This document shows, one piece after another, positions 37,438 to 46,488 of a stretch of DNA of 64,000 nucleotides (its first letter is position 1; every line of letters starts with the position of its first letter). The notes below the pieces were generated by a model, which saw only the letters and a list, made by a program, of their open reading frames with translations, did no database searches and was not told the DNA's origin. The position numbers were made by a program, and so were the translations under genes. The DNA is from Desulfosarcinaceae bacterium (GTDB lineage Bacteria > Desulfobacterota > Desulfobacteria > Desulfobacterales > Desulfosarcinaceae): the NCBI GenBank assembly GCA_030066015.1, contig JASJCL010000003.1, positions 1 through 64,000 on the forward strand, read 5' to 3'.

Positions 37438-38562
37438 CTACTTGCCCGGCTGGTAGAGGCACAAGGGCTCTTCTTTGAGGTAGTCGCCGGTGGCTTCGAA
37501 GGCGCGGGCGCGGCAGCCGCCGCACACCTTGCGGTATTCACAGACGCCGCACTTGCCCTGATAGTCGTCGATCTTGCGCAAATTTTGAAACACTTCCGAA
37601 TTGCGCCAAATATCGGCGAATGAGGCCTTTGTCACATCCCCACAAGGGGTTTGGAGGTAGCCGCAGGGCTGGACAATGCCGCGGTGGCTGACGAAGCAGA
37701 AGCCGGTCCCGGCCAGACAGCCGCGGGTGACGGCATCCAATCCATGGCTCTCAAAGGTGACTGTCTTGCCCTCGGCTCGCGCCCGCTGGCGCAGAATGCG
37801 GTAGTAGTGCGGGGCACAGGTGGCCTTGAGTTGAAGGGGGGTTTTCTCGCGCTGGTCGTAGAACCAGTTAAGGGTTTCCTCGTACTCCTGGGCGTCTATC
37901 TCCTGGTCGACAATATATTTTCCCCGTCCTGTGGGGACCAGGAGAAAGATGTGATGGGCCACGGCGCCCAGCTCTTCAGCCAGGGCCAGAATCTTGGGGA
38001 TCTCCGCCAAATTGGTTTTGGTGACGGTGGTGTTGATCTGGAAGGGAATCCCCACCTCCTTGACCCGCGCGATACCGTTGAGCGCCCCGTCGAAGGCGCC
38101 CTCCTGGCCGCGGAAAGCGTCGTGCTTCTCGCGGCTGGCACAGTCGATGCTGACACTGATGCGCTGAATGCCGGCAGCGGCCATTCTGCGGGCGTGTTCC
38201 GGTGTAATGAGGGTTCCGTTGGGGGCCATCACCATACGCAGGCCCAGCTGATCCCCGTGTCGGGCCAGGTCGTAGATATCCTCCCGCAGAAGGGGTTCAC
38301 CACCGGTGAGGATGATGATGGGCTTGGCCACTTCGGCGATTTGATCGAGGAGCCGGAACCCTGCCTCGGTGTCGAGTTCACCGGTGTAGGGGCCCATGGT
38401 GGCGGAGGCACGGCAGTGCTGGCAGGAGAGGTTGCAGTTGCGGGTTGTTTCCCAGGCGACCAAGCGCAGTTGGGGTCCGCCACCGGGTTTGCCATGCGCT
38501 GGTCCGGATGGATGGCCGCCGGGGTGGCCATGGGGAGGGGTGTTCTTATGGGGATGTGTCAT
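37438..38562 (-). CDS. ahbD: Heme b synthase AhbD (radical SAM/SPASM)
   Basis: The 374-residue protein begins with a His/Pro/Gly-rich tail (1-30), then the radical SAM cluster motif C43-NLS-C47-QH-C50, the GGEPLL motif, SVSIDCASREKHDAFRG, and a C-terminal SPASM region (RGCLAGTGFCFVSHRG, QPCGYLQTPCGDV, CGVCEYRKVCGGCRARAFEATGDY). The full pattern matches AhbD, which decarboxylates Fe-coproporphyrin III to heme b in the siroheme pathway. It is the last gene of the ahbC-hemB-ahbD group, 161 bases after hemB. Its ribosome site is weak. Confidence 0.88.
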   Translation of the reverse strand: MTHPHKNTPPHGHPGGHPSGPAHGKPGGGPQLRLVAWETTRNCNLSCQHCRASATMGPYTGELDTEAGFRLLDQIAEVAKPIIILTGGEPLLREDIYDLARHGDQLGLRMVMAPNGTLITPEHARRMAAAGIQRISVSIDCASREKHDAFRGQEGAFDGALNGIARVKEVGIPFQINTTVTKTNLAEIPKILALAEELGAVAHHIFLLVPTGRGKYIVDQEIDAQEYEETLNWFYDQREKTPLQLKATCAPHYYRILRQRARAEGKTVTFESHGLDAVTRGCLAGTGFCFVSHRGIVQPCGYLQTPCGDVTKASFADIWRNSEVFQNLRKIDDYQGKCGVCEYRKVCGGCRARAFEATGDYLKEEPLCLYQPGK

Positions 38563-38723
38563 CTTGGAGCTTCCCTACCGTCTGTTGGGCGCGTTTCGCG
38601 GTCGCGCTGCGCCGGCAGTGTGGCAACGGGTCCAAATTCCACGCAGATGCATCACCGTAGTGGATGCCGCCTTCGTGGACTGGTACCGATGCGGTTAGAC
38701 CTCTTTGGGCCGGCGCTATGCGA

Positions 38724-39698
38724 TCATGGGTTCAGCCGGCGTGCCGCGTCCATTGCGAAATAAGTGAGGATCATCTCAGCCCCGGCACGCTTGATGGCCG
38801 TGAGGGTCTCGAGCATCACCTTCGCCTCGTCTATCCAACCCCGCTCGGCCGCGGCTTTGATCATACTATACTCACCACTGACATTGTAGGCCGCCACGGG
38901 CAGGTCGATTTCGTCGCGAATGCGACCGATGACGTCCAGATAGGCGAGCGCAGGCTTGACCATGATGATGTCGGCCCCCTCTTCCACGTCCATGGTGGCC
39001 TCGCGAATCGCTTCCTGGGCGTTGGCGGGATCCATCTGATAGGTGCGCCGGTCGCCGAACTGGGGGGCCGAATCGGCCGCTTCGCGGAAAGGGCCGTAAA
39101 AGGCGGAGCAGTATTTGGCCGCATAGGACATAATGGGCACCTGGCCAAAATTGGCTTCGTCCAGGGCACCGCGGATCTCCGCCACCCGGCCGTCCATCAT
39201 GTCCGACGGGGCCACCATATCGGCACCTGCCTGTGCGTGGGATACCGCCGTGCGGGCCAACAGATCGAGGCTCGCGTCGTTGTCTACCTGATGACCGTCG
39301 ATCACGCCACAATGCCCATGATCGGTATAGGCACAGAGGCAGACATCCGTTATCACGACGAGGTCGGGCAGGGCATCCTTCACGGCCGCGACGGCCCGTT
39401 GGACGACGCCCTGATTCTTATAAGCTTCGGTACCCAGCGGATCTTTTCGGGGCGGCAACCCGAAAAGGATGATGGCCGGAATCCCCAGCTCGCCAGCTTC
39501 GCGGGCCGTTGGGATGAGCCGATCGATGGAGAGGTGATACTGTCCCGGCATGGCCGCGATGGGTTCGCGCACCGCCTTTCCCTCGACGACGAAAAGGGGC
39601 AAGATAAAGTCGTTTGGGGTGAGGACGGTCTCGCGCACCATGCGACGCAGACCGCTGTGCTGGCGCAGCCTTCTTCCACGTGCATCGGGGAAGAGCAT
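38724..39698 (-). CDS. hemB: Porphobilinogen synthase
   Basis: ATG 39698 ([24 protein letters not shown]) has AAGGATG upstream; 324 residues. It has the zinc-type cysteine cluster [14 protein letters not shown] (about 121), the first Schiff-base lysine in [16 protein letters not shown] (about 195) and the second in [13 protein letters not shown] (about 248). It condenses two 5-aminolevulinates to porphobilinogen, the common tetrapyrrole precursor. It sits between two genes of the siroheme-dependent heme branch, 29 bases after ahbC. Confidence 0.97.
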   Translation of the reverse strand: MLFPDARGRRLRQHSGLRRMVRETVLTPNDFILPLFVVEGKAVREPIAAMPGQYHLSIDRLIPTAREAGELGIPAIILFGLPPRKDPLGTEAYKNQGVVQRAVAAVKDALPDLVVITDVCLCAYTDHGHCGVIDGHQVDNDASLDLLARTAVSHAQAGADMVAPSDMMDGRVAEIRGALDEANFGQVPIMSYAAKYCSAFYGPFREAADSAPQFGDRRTYQMDPANAQEAIREATMDVEEGADIIMVKPALAYLDVIGRIRDEIDLPVAAYNVSGEYSMIKAAAERGWIDEAKVMLETLTAIKRAGAEMILTYFAMDAARRLNP

Positions 39699-39727
39699 CT
39701 GAACATCCTTTCGGCACACCTGCGTGC

Positions 39728-40915
39728 CTAAATCGTTTCGGAGATCTCCTCGTCGGTCAGATAACAGGCAGGGTCCGGTGCCCACACATCGTCATGGACC
39801 GCCTCGGCCCGCACGCGAAAGTTGCCGCCGCAGATGTCCAGCCATTTGCACCCAGCGCAGCGACCGGTGACATACTGCTTTTTGATCTTAAGCTTGCGGA
39901 GCAGGTCGTCTTCGGGTTCGGTCCATATTTTCGAGAAAGGTCGCTGGCGTACGTTGCCGAAGCTGTGGTGACGCCAGAACTGGTCGGCGTAAACCTCGCC
40001 GTCCCAGCTGACGCAGCCGATGCCACGACCCGAATTGTTGCCCTCGTTCATTTTGAGGAGCTCCAGCACTTCGGCGGCGCGCTGGGGATCCTCCTTGAGC
40101 ATGCGCAGATAGAGGTAGGGGCCGTCAGCGTGATTGTCCACCGTGAGAACCTCTTTGGGCTTGCCGCGCTCGTGCAGATCTCGGGTCCGGTCCAAAATGA
40201 GGTCCACGGCTTTGCGGGTCTCCTCGTGGCTGAGGTCGTCGTTCACCATGTCAGAACCGCGGCCGGCATAGACCAGGTGGTAGAAGCAGACCCGGGGGAC
40301 CTCCATCTCCTCCAGAAGATCGAAGATGCCGGGAATCTCTCTGACGTTTGTTTTGTTGATGGTGAATCGCAGGCCTACCTTGATGCCGGCTTGCTGGCAG
40401 TTGCGGATGCCGTCCAAGGCTTTCCGGAAGGAGCCCGGTACACCCCGGAAGTGATCATTGACCGCCTCCATGCCATCGAGACTAATGCCGACATAGGAGA
40501 GGCCAATCTCTTTCAAGGTTCTGGCCATCTTGGGGGTGATGAGGGTTCCATTGGTGGAGATCACCGCCCGCATCCCCTTTTCAACGGCGTAGGCTGCCAG
40601 GTCCGGCAGGTCGGGGCGCACCAGGGGCTCCCCACCGGAAAAGAGCATCACCGGCGAACCGAAGCCGGCCAGATCGTCAATGAGGGCCTTGCCCTCTTCG
40701 TGGCTCAACTCGTCGGCGTAAGCCTCTTCGGTGGCATGCGCGTAGCAGTGGATGCACTTCAAATTACAGCGTCGGGTGACGTTCCACACCACCACCGGTC
40801 GCTTGTCCTTGGAAAATTGCAGCAGATGCGATGGCAGTTGGGAGCTGTGGCGGCCGTAACGCAGGGCGTCAGACGGTTCCACGGTACCACAGTAGAGCTT
40901 GGAGATACCGATCAT
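39728..40915 (-). CDS. ahbC: 12,18-didecarboxysiroheme deacetylase AhbC (radical SAM)
   Basis: The 395-residue protein starts [21 protein letters not shown], characteristic of AhbC/NirJ. It has radical SAM cysteines C50, C54 and C57 ([13 protein letters not shown]), the SGGEPL motif, [23 protein letters not shown], and a SPASM-type C-terminus ([39 protein letters not shown]). It removes acetate side chains from didecarboxysiroheme to give Fe-coproporphyrin III, the substrate of AhbD. The NirJ alternative (heme d1) is less likely because ahbD is adjacent and no nir genes are seen. Confidence 0.88.
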   Translation of the reverse strand: MIGISKLYCGTVEPSDALRYGRHSSQLPSHLLQFSKDKRPVVVWNVTRRCNLKCIHCYAHATEEAYADELSHEEGKALIDDLAGFGSPVMLFSGGEPLVRPDLPDLAAYAVEKGMRAVISTNGTLITPKMARTLKEIGLSYVGISLDGMEAVNDHFRGVPGSFRKALDGIRNCQQAGIKVGLRFTINKTNVREIPGIFDLLEEMEVPRVCFYHLVYAGRGSDMVNDDLSHEETRKAVDLILDRTRDLHERGKPKEVLTVDNHADGPYLYLRMLKEDPQRAAEVLELLKMNEGNNSGRGIGCVSWDGEVYADQFWRHHSFGNVRQRPFSKIWTEPEDDLLRKLKIKKQYVTGRCAGCKWLDICGGNFRVRAEAVHDDVWAPDPACYLTDEEISETI

Positions 40916-40967
40916 GCGTGGCTGACCTCATTCAAGGAAAAGTGGTTGCAAAACCCCGATTGGGAGA

Positions 40968-42764
40968 CTACTTCAGGCTCTCCTCCGCGGTGGGGGAGGG
41001 GGTGAAGTTTGCAGTGGTGGCCATTGGATTGGTCTTCAGCAACTCGGCGATGAAGGCTTCGGGACCCTCCAGAGCTTTGGCGGTAATGAAGAAACGGTTG
41101 CGCCCTGTTTTTTCGCGGACCAGCTTGAAACCGTGTTCAAAATCCTGGGTGAGCTGACTGTAAAAGGCGTCGAAATGGGTCGCACCGGTTGTTACCTGGG
41201 TGATGATATGATCGATGGCGTCGTCTTCGAGGACCAGGTTAATACCAAAATTCTTCAGAAAATGCAGTTCTATGTTCTTGGCCTGATCGTAATGGGCTTT
41301 GATTTGGGCCACGCTGTGATCGATATCACAGATGTGGAGCGAATAAAAGCGGGCGATCAGGGCGATGCGACCTTCGGTCAGCGGGAGACCGAATTTTTCC
41401 GATAGACGGGCGCTGTTGGCGGACAGGTAGCTGTGGATCAGCTCCTGTTCGCGGGCGGCCATGGCATCGAAGCGCGCCCGCAGTTCGGGCGTGTCGGAAT
41501 CGGCGATGAATGCCTCCAGCGCCTCAGGGCCGTCGTTCACCATTTCGGCGGTGAGGGGCAGGCGTTTGACCTTGGTGGAGGGCAGGCGACGTTCATAGGG
41601 CAACAGGGCGTTTTCCACGGCGCCTACCAGGCCGCGGGCGCCCGTGCGCTCGGCGTAGGCGCGTTGGGCCAGAAGGGCCAAAAGGTCCTCGTCGAATTTG
41701 GCCTCGATGCCGTAGGCGGCAAAGTCCAGTTTTTTTCCAAGGACAATGGGATTGTTGGGGTTCTTGAGGATGTCGAGCAGGTCTGTCTCTTCAAGCTGCT
41801 CGAAGACGGCCCGAACAGGCAGTCGGCCCACAAACTCCGATTCGAATCCAAAGGCGATGAGGTCCTCGGATCTGACCTGACCGAGAATCTCCTCCATCCG
41901 CTCTTCGGAGGCGTGCTTGGCACCAAAGCCGATGGTTTTGGCCGCCAATCGTTTCTGAATGATGTCGGAAAGTTTTGCGAAGGCGCCGCTGACGATGAAG
42001 AGAATGTTGCGGGTGTTGATGGTGGCATTTTCACGTTCACCCGTTTTACGATATCGCTCTATCTCTTGGATCATGGACACCGGGTCGTGGGGCACCTTGA
42101 GCTCCACCTCGGTCTCCTCCAATGGCTTGAGCAACGCCCGCTGGACACCGGTCCGGGACACGTCTGCGCCGACCAGATTGGTGGCAGAGGCGATTTTATC
42201 GATTTCGTCGATGTAGATGATACCGTATTGGGCGCGCTCGACATCGCCGTCGGCCTCCTTGACCAGGTCGCGCACCAGATCTTCCACATCACCCCCTACA
42301 TAACCGGTTTCGCTAAACTTGGTGGCGTCTCCCTTGACAAAGGGAACGCCCAGTTTGTGTGCGATGAGCTTCACCATGTAGGTTTTTCCAACGCCGGTAG
42401 GGCCGATCATCAATACGTTGTTCTTGATGCGGCCCACCATTTCGCTGGTGGCATCCGGGTGGGAGAGGGTGTGGCGAATCCGGTTGAAGTGGGTGCAGAT
42501 TTTGGTGGCGAGGATCGCCTTGGCGGCGTCCTGCTTCACCATGTACTGATCCAGATACTGAATCAATTCTTCGGGCTTCAGGTCGAAATCGATGGGTGGC
42601 GATGGCACATCCGGTTGGCCTGACGGCGGTGCCGGCGATGTCTGCGCCATGGAGAGGGGCGCCGCTGCCAGCTTGACGCTTCCCCCAAATTTTTTGGACA
42701 AGAATTCGCCCAGTTCCTTTTCCAACTCTTTGGGATCGGGTAACTTTTCGCCTGTTGGTTTCAT
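40968..42764 (-). CDS. ClpX-like AAA+ ATPase without zinc finger, with C-terminal extension
   Basis: ATG 42764 (MKPTGEKLPDPKELEKEL) gives 598 residues; no good ribosome site is seen, and GTG 42821 is an alternative. After a Pro-rich linker comes a HslU/ClpX-type AAA+ core: MVKQDAAKAILATKI, Walker A MIGPTGVGKTYMVK, pore loop GYVGGDVEDLV, Walker B IIYIDEIDKIA, sensor 1 NILFIVSGAF, the ClpP-docking-like loop IGFGAK, and FVGRLPVRAVFEQL. Unlike ClpX it lacks the N-terminal four-Cys zinc finger. A C-terminal extension of about 130 residues follows the small AAA+ domain. Probably a protein unfoldase with its own adaptor or substrate set. Confidence 0.8.
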   Translation of the reverse strand: MKPTGEKLPDPKELEKELGEFLSKKFGGSVKLAAAPLSMAQTSPAPPSGQPDVPSPPIDFDLKPEELIQYLDQYMVKQDAAKAILATKICTHFNRIRHTLSHPDATSEMVGRIKNNVLMIGPTGVGKTYMVKLIAHKLGVPFVKGDATKFSETGYVGGDVEDLVRDLVKEADGDVERAQYGIIYIDEIDKIASATNLVGADVSRTGVQRALLKPLEETEVELKVPHDPVSMIQEIERYRKTGERENATINTRNILFIVSGAFAKLSDIIQKRLAAKTIGFGAKHASEERMEEILGQVRSEDLIAFGFESEFVGRLPVRAVFEQLEETDLLDILKNPNNPIVLGKKLDFAAYGIEAKFDEDLLALLAQRAYAERTGARGLVGAVENALLPYERRLPSTKVKRLPLTAEMVNDGPEALEAFIADSDTPELRARFDAMAAREQELIHSYLSANSARLSEKFGLPLTEGRIALIARFYSLHICDIDHSVAQIKAHYDQAKNIELHFLKNFGINLVLEDDAIDHIITQVTTGATHFDAFYSQLTQDFEHGFKLVREKTGRNRFFITAKALEGPEAFIAELLKTNPMATTANFTPSPTAEESLK

Positions 42765-43328
42765 AGGGCTGATAATAAGCACCTCGTATTGGGTTTTCAA
42801 GCCGGGGTGAACCCTTGCCACCCCTGCATGTGGGGATATCGGTAACAGCCGTCATACGGTGGTATCGGCCGTCGAATGGAAAACCCAATAGTGCTGCCGT
42901 GGACAGTGTCAGGAATCGTTTAAACCGTGGGGTGCCCCATCTGTGATCGGCTGGTGCCGCCGCTGGTGCCGCCAATGATGATTCTGATGGCGGTGACTCA
43001 CCTAAATAGGTGTGTTCATCCCCGTGCTGCCGCATCATCGGACGGGTTTTCGGTTGACGGCCGTGTCATCACCACGTCGAGGCGCCTACCAGTAATGACC
43101 ATTCTACATCGCCACCGAGAGGTTTGTCCAATGAGGCAGGGTGATCTTGGTTGTCGCCCGATTTGGGCCCCGGACGAGGGGCGTACGCGGGGGCTAGATC
43201 GCAGGGCGTGGGGCATTCTGCGGCCCACTTGCCAAGCAGGCGTCGCGGCGCATGGGGCCGGTACCCTGCCGGTGCGGAGACCCTCACCCGGGTGCCGCCA
43301 ACGCACCTCAATGAAAGGAAATTGACGG
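42765..43328. other. 560-base intergenic region upstream of the ClpX-like gene
   Basis: No supportable gene was found. Open frames on both strands lack ribosome sites and have biased, Arg/Pro-rich compositions typical of GC-rich noncoding DNA. A short duplicated GGTGCCGCC element lies near 42950-42975. Confidence 0.4.
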
Positions 43329-43586
43329 ATGAAACAGAACCGCCGACCACGGACCCCAAGCTACATCTTTTTCTATCTCCTGCTCAGCGCCGATACCTGG
43401 CGGGTGCTCATCGGCGTCATCATTGCCGTCGCGCTGACGCCTCGTCTGGCGGAAGAGCAGGCGCTGGGACGCGGTGCGGCCGCCGTTCTGGCCCTTATGC
43501 TGGTGGCAGTTGGCTGGTGGATATCGGCCTGGCCCATGAACAAGTGGACGGCCCTGCTCCGCAATTGGATTCGCTCTCTTCAGTGA
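43329..43586 (+). CDS. Small two-helix membrane protein (85 aa)
   Basis: ATG 43329 lies after AAAGGAAA. The protein has two hydrophobic segments (about 23-40, WRVLIGVIIAVALT; about 49-68, AAAVLALMLVAVGWWISAW) with a basic N-terminus and a short positive C-terminus. No family is recognised. It lies upstream of another small membrane protein. Confidence 0.55.
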   Translation: MKQNRRPRTPSYIFFYLLLSADTWRVLIGVIIAVALTPRLAEEQALGRGAAAVLALMLVAVGWWISAWPMNKWTALLRNWIRSLQ

Positions 43587-43604
43587 TCTGCGGGGCCGGC
43601 AATT

Positions 43605-43633
43605 TTGACACAATCTTCTCAGGTGCTTAATAT
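43605..43633 (+). promoter_or_regulatory. Strong sigma-70 promoter upstream of the 128-aa membrane protein
   Basis: TTGACA (43605-43610) and TAATAT (43628-43633) are separated by exactly 17 bases. The gene start is at 43701. Confidence 0.75.
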
Positions 43634-43700
43634 TATAGGAAAAGGTAGGGGATACCACCTTACCGGCGTTGTCTCACTTGGAACAGAAAGGAGGGACGCC

Positions 43701-44087
43701 ATGACCACCACCCCAAAGCCGAACAGCCGGCGATGGCCCGCTCGTCTCAGCATCTGGTCGATTCGCCATCATGAGTTGATTGTCGCGCATCTGCGCATCT
43801 ATGTATGGTCGGCAGCGGCCACTATCCTATTGCTCTCGCTGGGCAACCTCATCTCCTTGACCACGGCATTGTATGCCATTCTCTTCAGCGTTCTGGCCCT
43901 GGCTTGCATCATCTGGATGCTGCTGGAACGGCGTCGGACGATTCTGCGCCGTATCGACGACCCGATGCTGCGGCAGGAGGCTGAAGCGGCCATGCACGCC
44001 TTTCTACACGCCCGCCGTCACCGCCTCTGCGGCAAACATCTGACCTGTCACTTCAAATCTACCCCGCGTCGGCATCAGACCTCATGA
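43701..44087 (+). CDS. Hypothetical two-helix membrane protein (128 aa)
   Basis: ATG 43701 has AAAGGAGGG upstream and its own promoter. Residues about 31-52 and 56-75 are hydrophobic (VWSAAATILLLSLGNLI, LYAILFSVLALACIIWMLL), separated by a very short loop. A basic cytosolic tail follows (LLERRRTILRRIDDPM, then HARRHRLCGKHL). No family is recognised. Confidence 0.7.
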   Translation: MTTTPKPNSRRWPARLSIWSIRHHELIVAHLRIYVWSAAATILLLSLGNLISLTTALYAILFSVLALACIIWMLLERRRTILRRIDDPMLRQEAEAAMHAFLHARRHRLCGKHLTCHFKSTPRRHQTS

Positions 44088-44141
44088 GGTCGGGGATGTT
44101 GGCGGCTCCCCGACGCCTTGGGAACTTTGCGGGTCGCGGGC

Positions 44142-45227
44142 CTAAACAGCCCGGTAACGCATGTGACCGTTGGTTCGCTGGCCAGCGAACTGCTCGTTTG
44201 CGGATTGGATGATGCTGGCCGTCGTCTCCCAATCGATGCAGGCGTCGGTGATGGAGATGCCGTAGGCCAGCTCCTTCAGATCCTCAGGGATTTTCTGGTT
44301 TCCGGCGTTGAGGTTGCTCTCCAGCATTATCCCGATGATGGCCCGGTTGCCGTCCAGACGTTGATTGATCACATCCTGCCATACCTGGGGCTGACGTCGA
44401 TAATCTTTGCCGGAGTTGGCATGCGAGCAATCCACCATGATGGCAGGGGGCAGGCCTTTCACCGTCAACGTATCAGCGGCTTGGGCGAGACTGACCGAGT
44501 CGTAGTTGGGGCGTCCACCGCCGCCCCTGAGCACCAGATGGGTCCAGGGGTTGCCCGTGGTCCTCACGACGCAGGTGCGTCCCTCAGGATCGATTCCGAT
44601 GAAATTCTGCACCGCACCCGCCGCCATAATGGCATTGATGGCCACGTTCAGATCCCCATCGGTGGCATTCTTGAAGCCCACCGGCATGGAGAGCCCGCTG
44701 GCCATCTCCCGATGGGTTTGTGACTCCGTTGTGCGGGCACCCACTGCGGCCCAGCAGACCAAGCCGGCGATATATTGGGGGGTGATGGGATCCAGCAATT
44801 CGGTTGCCGTTGGCAGCCCCATGGCCGTTATATCCAACAGAAGCTTGCGTGCTCGGCGCAGACCGGCCTCCATGTCGCAGGTGCCGTCCAAATAGGGGTC
44901 GTTGATCAGCCCCTTCCAGCCGACGGTGGTGCGCGGTTTTTCGAAATACACTCGCATGACCAGGTAAAAATGGTCCTTGACCCGATGTTGCAGGTCAACC
45001 AGCTTTCGGGCGTAATCAAGGGCAGCGGCTTCATCGTGGATGGAGCAGGGGCCGGTGATGACCATCAGCCGATCGTCCTTACCGGCGAGGATCTTCTGAA
45101 TGGTCTTGCGTCCCTCGATGACGGTTCGTTCGGAGGCCGGCGTCAGCGGCAGCTCCTTTTTCAGGTCACCAGGTGCGATGAGGGGAATAAACTGATCAAC
45201 GTGCAAATCATAAGTCTTGGTCGTCAT
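44142..45227 (-). CDS. aroF: 3-deoxy-7-phosphoheptulonate (DAHP) synthase, class I
   Basis: The 361-residue protein is a complete type I-alpha DAHP synthase of the AroFGH kind: VITGPCSIHDEAAALDYA (about 58), MRVYFEKPRTTVGWKGLINDP (about 92), GARTTESQTHREMASGLSMPVGFKNATDGD (about 163), IMVDCSHANSGKD and IGIMLESNLNAGNQ. It condenses phosphoenolpyruvate and erythrose-4-phosphate, the first step to aromatic amino acids. AAAGGGA precedes the ATG. The upstream leader peptide and attenuator show control by aromatic aminoacyl-tRNA supply. Which isozyme type (F, G or H) is not resolved; the symbol is by family. Confidence 0.95.
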   Translation of the reverse strand: MTTKTYDLHVDQFIPLIAPGDLKKELPLTPASERTVIEGRKTIQKILAGKDDRLMVITGPCSIHDEAAALDYARKLVDLQHRVKDHFYLVMRVYFEKPRTTVGWKGLINDPYLDGTCDMEAGLRRARKLLLDITAMGLPTATELLDPITPQYIAGLVCWAAVGARTTESQTHREMASGLSMPVGFKNATDGDLNVAINAIMAAGAVQNFIGIDPEGRTCVVRTTGNPWTHLVLRGGGGRPNYDSVSLAQAADTLTVKGLPPAIMVDCSHANSGKDYRRQPQVWQDVINQRLDGNRAIIGIMLESNLNAGNQKIPEDLKELAYGISITDACIDWETTASIIQSANEQFAGQRTNGHMRYRAV

Positions 45228-45286
45228 GGGATCCCTTTCGGTTGGTTGGGCAAGGGCGCCTTGGCAGCGGCTTGGGCCCGCGTCCT

Positions 45287-45325
45287 AAAACAGAAAAGCC
45301 GCAGGCTTTGGGGCTGCCTGCGGCT
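45287..45325 (-). terminator. Attenuator terminator in the DAHP synthase leader
   Basis: On the minus strand AGCCGCAGGC and GCCTGCGGCT form a perfect 10-bp stem with a 9-base loop, followed by TTTCTGTTTT. It lies 28 bases after the leader-peptide stop and about 60 bases before the aroF start, so it can abort transcription into aroF. Confidence 0.88.
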
Positions 45326-45352
45326 TCTTGCTGATAAGATTGGGTGTGGATC

Positions 45353-45424
45353 TCAGCGCACCTCAGACAGACCCGGCGGGTAATAAAAATACCAGAAATA
45401 GTAGCCGCGGGTCTGGAGGTTCAT
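45353..45424 (-). CDS. Aromatic-rich leader peptide of the DAHP synthase attenuator
   Basis: A 23-codon frame runs from ATG 45424 to TGA 45353, with GAGGA seven bases upstream. Residues 8-15 are YYFWYFYY: five Tyr, two Phe and one Trp in a row. That density is not expected by chance in GC-rich DNA, since these codons are AT-rich. By analogy with pheA and trp leaders, a ribosome stalled at these codons for lack of charged tRNA should prevent formation of the downstream terminator. The competing antiterminator pairing is not resolved; CGCGGCT in codons 6-8 can pair with the 5' arm of the terminator. Confidence 0.87.
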   Translation of the reverse strand: MNLQTRGYYFWYFYYPPGLSEVR

Positions 45425-45475
45425 GCGAGTTCCTCAACGACTGCGTAACGCTTCTGTACCATTATTGTCATTCGA

Positions 45476-45504
45476 CCTTTAACGAACTGCAATCCATCTG
45501 TCAA
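45476..45504 (-). promoter_or_regulatory. Candidate promoter of the leader-aroF transcript
   Basis: On the minus strand a perfect TTGACA (45499-45504) is followed after 17 bases by TAAAGG (45476-45481), a weak -10. It lies about 50 bases before the leader-peptide start. Confidence 0.45.
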
Positions 45505-45537
45505 CGGGCTAAGCATCTTTTCACCATCACAGCGCCG

Positions 45538-46488
45538 TCAAGCCTCACACCATTGACCGCCATCAGCACAGGTGTCGACCTCGGCGGCCCGATTCTGCGT
45601 AAGGCGGTAGATGGCAACCAGCATGACTGCAGCGCTGATCCATTGGATGGGGCTGAGAAGATTCCCATTGATGAGATAATCAAAGACCACGGTGGAGATG
45701 GGGAAGCAGAGTTCGCACATTGTAGCCAAGTTGGCTTGGATATATCGCAGTCCCACATAGTATAGGAGAATCGCCCCGCTGCCGGTGGTGAGCCCGATGA
45801 TGGCGAAAAAGAGCCAATTGGTGGGAGTGGTGACCGCCAGTTGATCAAATTTGCCACTCGCAGCGACGATGAAGAGCATGATGAGGGTCGTGAAACCATA
45901 CCGGAAAAAGAGGGCGGTTCTGAAGTGCACCTTGTTGAGCACGCGTTTGCCGAATACGGTGGCGCTGCCGAAGCTGAATGCAGCCAGAAGGGCGTAGCCG
46001 GCTGCTGGAAGCATATGACCACTGTTCACTGTTGCCGGCAGATGCGTTTCGAAGGTGAGAAAGTAGCCGCCGGTGAGGGCGATGGCGGTCCAGAAGAGAA
46101 ATTGGCGCCCCAGGCGCTCTCCCAAAAGAATTCGGGCCAGCAGAATGGCGAAGATCGGCTGGAGTTTCTGAAGGAGGGCCACCACCGTGAGATGTTTAAA
46201 TTGCACCAAAAAGAGGGCTCTGACGATGGCCAGCGTACCGATGGCTCCACCGAAGAGGGCGACCAGAAAAAAGAAGAGCAGATCGCTTGCGGTAAGGGTG
46301 CGCAGCGCTTTGTATTCACTGAAAAGCAGGACCTGCATGCCGGCGAACGGCAGGGCGTGCAGCATGAATACCACCCAGGCGACATCGAGATTGTACAACC
46401 TCGGGGTCAGTACGACGCCATCGAACCCCCACATGGCAGCGGCGCTGCAGACCATCAAGACCCCGATATGAACCCGATTCTTCAGCAT
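45538..46488 (-). CDS. EamA/DMT-family transporter
   Basis: ATG 46488 (MLKNRVHIGVLMVCSAAAMWGFDG) has AAAGG nine bases upstream; a TTG at 46524 is less likely. The 316-residue protein has ten hydrophobic segments in two EamA halves, with ALLQKLQPIFAILLARILLGERL ending the first half and MCELCFPISTVVFDYLINGNLLSPIQWISAAVMLVAIY the second. Such carriers export or import metabolites, often amino acids. It precedes the aromatic-controlled aroF leader on the same strand, so an aromatic or related cargo is possible but unproven. Confidence 0.88.
   Translation of the reverse strand: MLKNRVHIGVLMVCSAAAMWGFDGVVLTPRLYNLDVAWVVFMLHALPFAGMQVLLFSEYKALRTLTASDLLFFFLVALFGGAIGTLAIVRALFLVQFKHLTVVALLQKLQPIFAILLARILLGERLGRQFLFWTAIALTGGYFLTFETHLPATVNSGHMLPAAGYALLAAFSFGSATVFGKRVLNKVHFRTALFFRYGFTTLIMLFIVAASGKFDQLAVTTPTNWLFFAIIGLTTGSGAILLYYVGLRYIQANLATMCELCFPISTVVFDYLINGNLLSPIQWISAAVMLVAIYRLTQNRAAEVDTCADGGQWCEA

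Noticed and set aside
42927-43325. A possible 132-residue plus-strand gene between the ClpX-like and small membrane-protein genes
   Set aside because: No ribosome site; composition is Arg/Pro/Cys-biased like random GC-rich frames; no family resemblance.
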